Shown one piece after another: positions 1 through 7,823 of a stretch of 15,000 bases of DNA; position 1 is the first letter of the stretch; each line of letters begins with the position of its first letter. Made by a program: the position numbers and the translations under genes. Under the pieces are notes generated by a model, which did no database searches, was not told the DNA's origin, and saw only the letters and a list, made by a program, of their open reading frames with translations. Source of the stretch: Chrysomallon squamiferum (taxonomy: Eukaryota; Mollusca; Gastropoda; Neomphalida; Peltospiridae); contig CM022677.1 of NCBI GenBank assembly GCA_012295275.1, forward strand, positions 1,247,147 to 1,262,146, read 5' to 3'.

Positions 1-122
1 AAACAACAGCTCATTCATTCCACTCAAACAACAGTTCAACAGTTCAGTCATTCCACTGAAACAACAGTTCAACAGTTCAGTCATTCCACTGAAACAACAG
101 TTCAACAGTTCATTCACACAGT
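1..122. repeat. 33-bp tandem repeat at the left edge, about 3.5 units
   Basis: Units share the words CAGTCATTCCACTGAAACAA and CAGTTCAACAGTT, with a 33-bp period. The first unit is shorter and divergent and may extend beyond the window. It lies inside the intron after the 401 donor. The sequence from 123 to 400 holds no recognisable element. Confidence 0.85.
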
Positions 123-400
123 TCTCGTTTTAGTGCCTCTGCTCAACAATAACTCATTCTGGTTGATGATGTTATTACAGAAATGTAATGCTTTACACAT
201 ATGATAGTTCAGTACTTTTTAATGTTAAATGTGCTAGAAAATAAAAAACAGGATTGGGATTGACCTATCTCATCTGATTAACACAGAACATTCCACCAGC
301 TGTTTACTGGTTTTCACTTTCTTTTTATACAAATAAAAAAGGAAAAAGAAATAAAAAGTGTAAAAGAAGACGTTAGAGCAGGGACAAAAGGAAGGCTTAC

Positions 401-579
401 GTTTGAAACTTATGGACGTGACGGCAGGTTTTTCGATGTGAGTTTCGGAACATGAAACGACCCCCGCGCTCACTCGCCTCAACTTCTCAGCCTGGGGTTT
501 GATCACAAGCTTCGAGTCGATACAGGGCGGCTCCCCTGTGAACTCCGTGTGTGGGGGGCTCCCATCCTCAGCATCTGAC
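401..579 (-). CDS. RASGRF: RasGRF exon: linker after REM domain
   Basis: The exon has 179 nt: one base completing Gln, 59 codons, and a trailing C. The peptide starts SDAEDGSPPHTEFTGEPPC, continues IDSKLVIKPQAEKLRRVS, and ends AGVVSCSETHIEKPAVTSIS then FK. It has little fold-like hydrophobic patterning and is rich in Ser, Pro and charged residues. This fits the flexible region between REM and the CDC25 domain, where vertebrate proteins have 'GEPPKSPRATRKFSSPPP' and PEST-like sequence. GEPP is shared. LRRVS is a basophilic (PKA-type, R-R-x-S) kinase motif. The acceptor TTATTTTCAG/GTCA and donor AAAC/GTAAGC are good. The downstream exons with the catalytic domain lie beyond the left edge. Confidence 0.9.
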
Positions 580-663
580 CTGAAAATAAGATAAGAAGTA
601 AATAAATTTTGAGCAGTGTGCATGCACCCAGACAGAGAGTGAGAGAAGGAAGAGAAGACTCAC

Positions 664-854
664 TGGCCCGAGGACTGCCCGGTCTCAAAGCTGCCTGAGT
701 CTGGGTTTTTGTAAACCTTTTTCAGAGCCTCCAGCAGAGTGGGTCCGTTGGTGAAGACGCGGTAGGTGAGCAGGAATGTGTTGAGGAAGTCGATGCTGAG
801 GAAACGCAGATCAGTCAGCCGGTCCAGCAGTCGCTCCACGCTAGCGTGACGGAT
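664..854 (-). CDS. RASGRF: RasGRF exon: REM domain core
   Basis: The exon has 191 nt: 63 codons plus CA. It begins [20 protein letters not shown], continues [20 protein letters not shown], and ends [20 protein letters not shown] then SSG. The first 35 residues are almost invariant in RasGRF proteins and form the first helices of the REM domain, including the RLLDRLTD and FLNTFL helices. After YRVFT the sequence departs from vertebrate RASGRF1/2, where I recall TTAIVVLDKLITIYKKP; here it is [17 protein letters not shown]. The acceptor TTGTTGTTGCAG/ATCC and donor GGCCA/GTGAGT are strong. It enters in phase 0 and exits in phase 2 to a Gln completed by the next exon. Confidence 0.97.
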
Positions 855-1195
855 CTGCAACAACAACGTCGTAAAAACACAACTACTACAACAGTACATC
901 AACAGTTAAAGAAACCTCAATGCTAAATTATGATACCTGATTCTTCAGAGATAATTGTATTTGTTTATTAAATAATTCATTTACTAATTGTAGATGTTGT
1001 ATTCTGATAATATGGCTGAACACAGTGCCTGATTTACTGGTTGAAAGTTTTTAATAATTTAACTTCTCAAAATTCACATGAGCTCAGTAATTTACATTTC
1101 ATTTTTGTACTTGTGGTTAAAAGTTGTTTGTTTAATAAATAAAAAACTGATGTATCTGTGTTTTTAGAAGTACAAATAAACGTTTCAGCTGATAC

Positions 1196-1271
1196 CTGAG
1201 GAACTTTACATGAGTTGAGAGTTCGACTGAATTTAATGTCTACATCATCCCGAAACAACTTGGGGTCGGAC
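1196..1271 (-). CDS. RASGRF: RasGRF exon: lead-in to REM domain
   Basis: The exon has 76 nt: one base completing Arg, then 25 codons, SDPKLFRDDVDIKF followed by SRTLNSCKVPQ. This is close to identical to family 'SDASLYCDDVDIRFSKTLNSCKVPQ', the beginning of the REM (RasGEF N-terminal) module that in Sos and RasGRF proteins packs against and stabilises the CDC25 helical hairpin. The acceptor is GTTTTTGCAG/GTCC and the donor CTCAG/GTATCA. It enters in phase 2 and exits in phase 0. The following intron is only about 340 nt, short for this gene. Confidence 0.96.
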
Positions 1272-3064
1272 CTGCAAAAACAAACAAACTTTCACAATTC
1301 TCCTGTCTACGAGGACAACGTCATACACGTCTGTTTCTTTTCAACATTAACCTAATAAGAATAATAATTAACTTGAAAGTGTTTTTTGAATTTTCACCAA
1401 CATTCAGATTCAATAGAACACTATTTTGTATCATGTTCTCTGTTAACATTTGTGACACTAGTTTTCAAAAGGTGTCAGGATGCACCTACTTGTGATAACT
1501 TTTCATTGTAAGCAAAACCATTTTTTAAAATCATATTTACACATCAATAAATTGTTTTTAACCAAGTTTATGCAAATTAAAAGGATTTAGAATTAAGAAT
1601 GTTCTAATACAAATATATTAAGTGATATTATCTACATCTGTTAAACATAAAGCAAGCTACACAACAAACTTGTTGTATATTTAAATCTATGATAATATTA
1701 AAATCTATAATACACAGACAGAGATGCTTAAAGAAAGATACATAAATTCACTGATAATGAATCAAACTGTTCAGTCAACAGTCATGCTGAACTCGACTAG
1801 TAGCTAAATAAAAACCTAATCTATTTCTAACTGAAGTAAACAAATAAACGTTTAGCAGTGTTTTTATAAACAAGAAAAAGAAAAGAAAGAAAAAACAATT
1901 ATTAAGAGACAAAAACTTGTGTCATTTTGTAGCCAAATTGGCATTGCAAATGCTCTTGGGTATCTTGCTGCAAGTAAATAAAGTAAGTGGGGATGTTGGT
2001 GGACAAATGGGGATGTCCCTCAGACAGCTAGGTGGGTTCTTGTGGTGCCCCAGATCAAATCTACCCAGGAACATAGTGTGAAGAAGACAATGAGTGAACA
2101 ACTGGAACAGTAATGTCCAGTATACAGCTGCAGTACACAGTACAGACATTTGTATTTTGTTCTTTGTTCTTTTTGTGTTGTAATTCCAAATGATTTCTTT
2201 AGTAAAAAAAATCACTTTAAAGATAGAAAGGTATATAAATACTGATTTATATTATTTTTAAAAGCAAAGTTAATATTTTATTTTTTATAGTTGAAAAGTG
2301 ACACATTTTTTCCAGTTTCATTACTGAAGTAGTCAGATGTTTCATGGAGTTTCTGTTCTGTGTTTATAGTTTTAACTTCATGAATCTGAATGTGTGAATA
2401 AAGTAAAATTTATTATTTTACACAGACATTTGAAAATAACTTTCTGTTCAGTTAGAAAGTATGATAAAATATTGAGAAAAAAAATAATCACTGAACTGAA
2501 TTTGTTTTTCTTTTTTGAAACTAAGGTGGTATATTTTAACAGGACAAAGACCTATAATAAACAGAAATAAATCATAAATAAATTTACTTGTGTTATAACA
2601 CATACTTATGTGTGTGTATATATAAGAGGAATATATAAAGTAAATAATTAAAAATAAATAGTGAAGCATGTATATTTGGTAAAGCTGTACATAATGTATA
2701 TTTGTAGCCTGCATGGTTATTAAAATCACTGATGATAATAGGAAGCAGATTTCTAAAATACAGCACATAACACAAATTAGTAAAATAAATGGTTTATTTT
2801 TTTTTGAATAGGGACAAAAACAACAACAAAAGGTTCTTTACAAAATACTAGATAAAAACTGATTGTATTTCAAACCAAATCACTACCGGTCAACTCACTG
2901 CTAAAAATAAACAATGCATGTTGGGGGGGAATGTATATATATCTATATATGTATATACATATATAGATATAGCTATATATATCTATATATATATATATAT
3001 ATATGAGTTTTTATAAGATTTTTTTTTTTTTTTGATCGTTGAAGAATTCAAAATATCTCTAAAA

Positions 3065-3095
<31 letters not shown>

Positions 3096-3377
3096 AAATA
3101 TATAAATTAGAAGATAAGCTATTTTATTTCTAGATTTTAAATTGTTAATTATACAACTCCAGGTACAGCTTTGTTATATTTTCACTGAACAAAAATGAAT
3201 ACTAAAAACGAATTTAAAATGTTAAAATGTACTAAAAATACAATATTACGCTAGATCTGGTTCTACTGAAATGAAATTTAAAATAAAAGAGAAAAGCGCA
3301 AATTATGTGAGTTAATGCCAAGCTGAGTGGCTCATGCACAGTGTGAGCAGTACTACAACATGTCTCTCAAAACTCAC
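1272..3377 (-). other. intron, no gene seen
   Basis: This is AT-rich intron between the microexon candidate or the 4885 donor and the REM lead-in exon. Open frames at 1922-2215 and 2448-2775 are hydrophobic, low-complexity and without family resemblance. The only structure I see is the AT repeat and palindrome block at 2932-3003, poly-T at 3020-3033 and a second AT plus poly-T block at 3063-3095. Confidence 0.8.
2932..3003. repeat. AT-rich repeat with a 34-bp perfect palindrome
   Basis: The block is an alternating purine-pyrimidine AT tract. Positions 2938-2971 form an exact inverted repeat with no spacer, centred between 2954 and 2955: C2943 pairs with G2966, and G2951 with C2958. It is followed by further TATA repeats. 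It could extrude as a cruciform or fold as an intronic RNA hairpin. Confidence 0.85.
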
Positions 3378-3401
3378 CAAATCTGGGTGTTGTGTATGTA
3401 T
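3378..3401 (-). CDS. candidate 24-nt alternative microexon
   Basis: Seen: on the minus strand a T-rich tract ends in TGTTTCCAG, then 24 nt, then GTGAGTTT, a near-consensus donor. Twenty-four is a multiple of three. Inserted between the linker exon (exit phase 2, AG) and the REM lead-in exon (entry one base, G), it stays open and encodes YIHNTQIW between the Arg codon and SDPKL. The Arg codon changes from AGG to AGA, still Arg. Inference: a cassette microexon just ahead of the REM domain, as is common in neuronal signalling genes. No homologous insert is known to me in vertebrate RASGRF, and the flanking exons join colinearly without it, so it would be optional if used. A chance pair of splice sites cannot be excluded. 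Confidence 0.4.
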
Positions 3402-3854
3402 CTGGAAACATGCAACAAAAAAACATCACCATAGTAACAGCCAGAGAGAATGATTTGCAAAGCGCCATAAGCAAATTATAATGAAATTATCAAGAACATT
3501 TGTTGTTTTTTTTAAATTACTTTTTAAAAAATTATTTTATATTTTTTATTTTTCTCTTTCTGATTCTCTTCTTTCATTGAACTCGTAACAATAAAACAAT
3601 GTAACAAATAAGTCCAGTTTACAGATATTTGTACATTTCCATCATTTATAACAATAAATATTAATTCAGATTTAGAAACCATTAACATCCACATGATATA
3701 TATATATATGAAACCCCTTTAAGTGGTGTTTACATAACAAATGACAGATCTTCAAGTGTTAACAGCAAATCAAAAAGGCAAAAGTATTTTTTTTTTCAGC
3801 TATGATTGAAATTCATATGAGTAGTTTTTAGAAACACATCATAAAAAGTAAGTT

Positions 3855-4084
3855 TACAACTTATTTCAGTCTGAGATTACAACTTATTTAAGTCTGAGAT
3901 TACAACTTATTTCAGCCTGAGATTACAACTTATTTAAGTCTGAGATTATAACTTATTTCAGTCTGATATTACAACTTATTTCAGTATGAGATTACAACTT
4001 ATTTAAGTCTGAGATTACAACTTAATTCATTCTGAGATTACAACTTAATTCATTCTGAGATTACAACTTAATTCAGCCTGAGAT
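3855..4084. repeat. 23-bp minisatellite, exactly 10 units
   Basis: Ten head-to-tail 23-bp units start TACAACTTATTT or TACAACTTAATT and end CTGAGAT. Two variant types alternate (TTTCAG versus TTTAAG), and the last three units share AATTC, which suggests higher-order expansion. The array is intronic, 82 bp before the open frame that begins at 4131, which I regard as non-coding. Confidence 0.93.
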
Positions 4085-4749
4085 TAAAAGCATACAAGAA
4101 GTGAAGGAGTGAAACACGTCTGTAACTGAAATGAAACCCAGGCTCAACTCTGATCAGCACTGTTTCCATAATCAGCCATTTAACAACACAAATTTCTATT
4201 ACATGTTATATTATTTTTTAAATTATTATTGTCTTGTTGAGATGAGAGACAGAAAACCAGATGCTTCTATCCCAAAAATCAGTAAGCAGAAGGGATTTTG
4301 TAAACACACTTCTTTTTTATCAGTAATTTTAATTTTTTTAAATTATTTTTTAATTAAAAAATCAGATGGACACTGATACAGGAGACAGACTGGTTAGAAT
4401 GAGAATAAAATGACTGGAACCAAAGAAGATTGACCCTGCTGACTCTACAATGTGAGTCCAGCAAACTGAACTGTTGTTTATAAATAAAACAAATATTTTG
4501 TCTCAGATTTTTCTGTTAGACATTTCATATGATAATTCAAACCTTTCAGTTCATTTGCAGTTATACATTGTCCAAAGTCTTCATTTTTTCTAAACGTTTC
4601 ATGATGTTTTATTATTTAATAGCTGACACTTATTTTTAATATAAAAAAAAAAAAATACTGATAAATTAATTTTGTCACTATATAACCCCCCAAAAAATTA
4701 GAAATGTTTATTGTTATCTGATCTTGAAAATGATATACTTAAAGAGTTT
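4085..4749 (-). other. intron, no feature seen
   Basis: This is unique AT-rich intron. A small plus-strand open frame (4131-4376) is hydrophobic and Asn/Tyr/Phe-rich with no recognisable domain, and I treat it as chance. Confidence 0.75.
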
Positions 4750-4833
4750 CATAATGAGTTATTTTGAAACATGAAAGAGACAGTCTGGTCACATAATGAG
4801 TTATTTTGAAACATGAAAGAGACAGTCTGGTCA
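4750..4833. repeat. 42-bp perfect tandem duplication
   Basis: Two copies of a 42-bp segment beginning CATAATGAGTTATTTTGAAA and ending with CAGTCTGGTCA are adjacent and appear identical. It is a recent duplication about 50 bp past the donor of the 4967-4885 exon on the transcript. Confidence 0.92.
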
Positions 4834-4884
4834 CAAGTGAGAACTGTGCAGGAAGACAGTGAACGCTGGCGGTGACAAACCTAC

Positions 4885-4967
4885 CTAACAGACTGAGGCA
4901 TTGTGACTGAGGAGGACTCGCTCATGGAGCTGTTGAGGAGGTCGCTGTAGTGAAGGTTCTCAATGCA
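4885..4967 (-). CDS. RASGRF: RasGRF exon: PH2-REM linker
   Basis: The exon has 83 nt: 27 codons plus AG. The peptide is CIENLHYSDLLNSS then MSESSSVTMPQSV plus a split Arg. With that Arg it matches, residue for residue and without gaps, the 28-residue family stretch 'CVDNIRCNGLM...NSKVTVPQMIK' that leaves the PH2 helix and leads into the REM domain. The acceptor is GTTTTCAG/TGCA and the donor GTTAG/GTAGGT. The exon enters in phase 0 from ...SDISQ and exits in phase 2. Joined directly to the 1271-1196 exon it gives PQSVRSDPKLFRDD, colinear with family 'PQMIKSDASLYCDD', so this is the expected constitutive splice. The Ser-rich SMSESSS segment is more acidic and Ser-rich than vertebrate versions. 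Confidence 0.92.
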
Positions 4968-5045
4968 CTGAAAACAACAACAACAACAACACCGGTCAGT
5001 TAGAAAAACAATTCATAAAGACATATTTTAAATGATTATCACTGG

Positions 5046-5064
5046 AAAAAAAAAAAAAAAAAAA
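5046..5064. repeat. poly-A tract
   Basis: This is a run of 19 A. On the transcript it is a poly-T (poly-U) stretch about 80 nt before the acceptor at 4968, too far to be its own polypyrimidine tract. Confidence 0.9.
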
Positions 5065-5299
5065 CAAATTTACAAAAAAGCAGAAAAAAAGACCAAAAGT
5101 GACATTTAATGCTGAGATATAAACTGGATGAAACATAAATTAGAATAAATTTCTGTTTAAGCATAACAATGATCTGTGTCTGTATCAAAACAAAACATGC
5201 CAATAAAAGTAACCCAACCGAAAAATAAAATAAAGAATGAATAAAAGCATTGCCTGTGATAAGACATGTAACATATGAAATAAGGTTGGTAATTCACAC

Positions 5300-5815
5300 C
5301 TGAAAATACTGTACATTATTCACCATTGAAAGAATGACATTACAGATTAACTACAGACTTCAGTCACTATCAAAACAGATTCAGTCACTATATGTAACTG
5401 AAAATACTGTACATTATTCACCATTGAAAGAATGATGATTATTACAGATTAACTACAGACTTCAGTCACTATCAAAACAGATTAACTACAGACCTCAGTC
5501 ACTATACGTAACTGAAAATACTGTACATTATTCACCATTGAAAGAATGACATTACAAACTAACTACAGACTTCAGTCATTATCAAAACAGATTAACTACA
5601 GTCACTATACATAACTGAAAATACTGTACATTATTCACCATTGAAAGAATGACATTACAAACTGCAGATTTCAGTCACTATATGTAACTGAAAAAACTAT
5701 ATTATTCACCACTGAAAGAATGACATTACAGATTAACTACAGACTTCAGTCACTATCAAAACAGACTAACTACAGACTTCAGTCATTATACGTAACTGAA
5801 AAAACTGAGACTGAA
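5300..5815. repeat. irregular tandem array of 73-114-bp units
   Basis: The landmark CTGAAAATACTGTACATTAT recurs, in full or degenerate form, at about 5300, 5398, 5512, 5615, 5688 and 5796. Units share CACCATTGAAAGAATGA, TTAACTACAGACTTCAGTCA and CTATCAAAACAG modules in varying number. Length differences arise from gain or loss of the 20-30-bp TAACTACAGACTTCAGTCAC submodule. It is intronic. Confidence 0.88.
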
Positions 5816-6157
5816 AGAAAACCACTGGCTCCTGGTTCTCACAGGACTTTGTTTTTCAAGTCACATTTACACACAAACCAATACCTGTTTTCTAACTAAT
5901 CATTTGAAATACATTTAGTGAAGGTAAAAGCACACATACTCTGTGCATAACAATGTGATTATTATCAGTGAAAATGAATAAAAATCTGATTTGGTTTGTT
6001 CCAGCAAGAACCACTTTTTCCCAGTGTAACACTGGTGACTTTGTAAAGAAGAAAGATCTGTCAGACATGTACCAATTGTGAGGAAGGATCAACCTCTTTG
6101 TGAACTTCTGTAGATGAAGAAAGATCTGAGAACCAGTTCCAGGGAGACCTGTCTCTG
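5816..6157 (-). other. intron, no feature seen
   Basis: This is intron between the 73-114-bp array and the exon-edge array. A minus-strand open frame (5892-6161) resembles no RasGRF segment and lacks a consistent acceptor and donor pair, so I do not call it an exon. Confidence 0.65.
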
Positions 6158-6614
6158 TCACTTGTCCAGTTTTCTCAGACTAGTCTAAATCCACTCACCT
6201 GGCTTATGTCACTACACCACACAGCCTTCTCACTGTCACTTGTCCAGTTTTCTCAGACTAGTCTACATCCACGCAGCCTTCTCACTGTCACTTGTCCAGT
6301 TTTCTCAGACAATTCTACATCCACTCACCTGGCTTATATCACTACACCACACAGACTTCTCACTGTCACTTGTCCAGTTTTCTCAGACTAGTCTACATCC
6401 ACACAGACTTCTCACTGTCACTTGTCCAGTTTTCTCAGACAAGTCTAAATCCACTCACCTGGCTTATATCACTACACCACGCAGCCTTCTCTCTGTCACT
6501 TGTCCAGTTTTCTCAGACTAGTGTAAATCCACTCACCTGGCTTATATCACTACACCACGCAGCCTTCTCACTGTCACTTGTCCAGTTTTCTCAGACTAGT
6601 ACAAATCCACTCAC
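6158..6614 (-). repeat. tandem array of duplicated exon 3' end plus donor site
   Basis: Units begin (plus strand) at 6158, 6236, 6288, 6366, 6418, 6496 and 6574, with lengths 78, 52, 78, 52, 78 and 78; the last runs into the functional exon. Each 78-bp unit contains, on the minus strand, the final 34 nt of the PH2 exon (coding EKAAWCSDISQ), the donor CCAG/GTGAGT and about 44 nt of intron. The two 52-bp units lack the same 26 bp, flanked by CCAC direct repeats, and so lose the donor. Extra donors with GT at 6536-6535, 6458-6457, 6328-6327 and 6198-6197 match the functional one at 6614-6613. Confidence 0.95.
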
Positions 6615-6830
6615 CTGGCTTATATCACTACACCACGCAGCCTTCTCATGCAGTGAGGTTGCCACTAAAATCAGGTTGATGGGTGGGCCACTTTTTGAAT
6701 CTACTATCAACCGGAAGTCCAAACCATTATAATCCACCTTGGTTTCCCACTCACCACGCAGCCTTCTCAGGGCAGGAGGTTGCCACTGAAATCTGACTGC
6801 CGATGCTGAGGTTTGAATCCAGTGAGGAGG
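6615..6830 (-). CDS. RASGRF: RasGRF exon: C-terminal helix of second PH domain
   Basis: The secure part is 6740-6615, encoding KVDYNGLDFRLIVDSKSG, then PPINLILVATSL, then HEKAAWCSDISQ. It aligns with family 'LDFKIVVEP...FTVILVASSRQEKAAWTSDISQ', the last PH2 strands and the C-terminal helix with its conserved Trp. The donor CCAG/GTGAGT at 6615 is near perfect, and phase 0 exit fits the next exon (Cys-Ile-Glu-Asn). The 5' edge is uncertain. A strong acceptor TTTTTTCAG at 6831 gives a 216-nt, fully open, phase-0 exon, but the previous exon leaves phase 1. An internal CCTCAG at 6806 gives a phase-compatible 191-nt exon. Sequence upstream of 6740 includes a degenerate, frame-shifted copy of the exon's own 3' part, so it has no family similarity. 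Tandem copies of the donor edge follow in the intron. Confidence 0.85.
6743..6805 (-). repeat. degenerate upstream copy of the same exon segment
   Basis: Plus-strand CACGCAGCCTTCTCA, then GGAGGTTGCCACT, recur here and at 6634-6666 in the functional exon. The copy lacks about 22 bp that includes the donor-proximal codons and is in a different reading frame relative to the conserved protein. It lies either inside the 5' part of the exon or just before it, depending on which acceptor is used. Confidence 0.8.
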
Positions 6831-6989
6831 CTGAAAAAATTATACATTTCTTTACATTATTCTGTTTTAATCAGATGTATTGTGTTAAATCTGTACAACA
6901 TCCGTACAAGGTTTGAAGTAATATTTATTAAATGAAGTAAAATCAATAGTTTGTTTATTTAATTACTTTTCTTTAAAGCTTGTGATAAA

Positions 6990-7050
6990 CAAATAAACAA
7001 ATAAAAAAAAAAAATAAATAAAAAAATAAAAAAAATAAAAATAAACGCAT
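6990..7050. repeat. A-rich (AAAT/AAAC) simple repeat
   Basis: An imperfect AAAT/AAAC/A-run tract is followed at 7216-7256 by a similar one. It is intronic low complexity on the transcript's T-rich side. Confidence 0.8.
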
Positions 7051-7727
7051 TCCAAACAAACATAAGCAGTGGTTTCACAGAACTAACAAGTTCTGATTTT
7101 CTCAGACCTCTGATGCTGCTTTGCACCTGCAAACCTAATTTTTATTACTACTCCAGTTAACTGACGCAATATTTCATCTTAACATTATCTCCAAAAAATA
7201 CCAAATGAACCACAAAATTAAATAAATTAAAAAAAATAAATAACAAATAAAAAAAATGTCATTTTTCTAAGTATAGCAGTGTGTAAATTAGTATATATCT
7301 GATAATTTTTATTTCTGTTGTGCAGGTCACTTTCAAATCATCCATGTTGCATAAGCAAATGCAAGCACTCGGTGACAGGAGCTGTGTCACAGTTGAGGGA
7401 CGTCATTGTTCTTTATCAATACATAATTGATTGAATGTGATTAGATGAAACTGGGTGAAACACATTTATATTTAGTTCAGTGCCAGCCACACAAAGCTTT
7501 GAAAAACCCAAGAACTGGCTTAAAATAACAGAGATTCGACGGTTCACAGCCTCTGCATTAAAAATGTAGTGTACATCTCTTTCTACAGATGCTGTGTTTG
7601 TATCAAATTACTCAGTAGCAACACACATTATTTTTGTCTGATGTGGTTGAATTTGAGTCCATTTGTATGACCAGTCACCAAAATAATTACATCAATTTAT
7701 ATGAAATATTTCATAAACACTGTTCAT

Positions 7728-7728
<1 letters not shown>

Positions 7729-7765
<37 letters not shown>

Positions 7766-7823
7766 ATATATATTTATAATTTTATATATATATATATATA
7801 TATAATAAATATATATATATATA
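7729..7823. repeat. CA microsatellite followed by TA tract
   Basis: About 17 CA repeats at 7729-7763 run into an alternating TATA/TTTATA tract ending near 7823. The compound dinucleotide block is intronic. Confidence 0.93.

Noticed and set aside
5892-6161. Minus-strand 89-residue open frame as an extra RasGRF exon
   Set aside because: The exons on either side (6615 and 4967) already join in phase and are colinear with the family, and the frame shows no similarity.
6206-6732. Overlapping plus-strand open frames with repeated SLSLVQFSQTSLHPL-type peptides
   Set aside because: They are antisense translations of the duplicated exon-donor array. The 78-bp unit is a multiple of three, which keeps them open by chance.
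6809-6819. GGTTTGAATCC, close to a tRNA or SINE B box
   Set aside because: No A box at the right distance, no cloverleaf and no poly-A tail. It falls at the edge of a coding exon.
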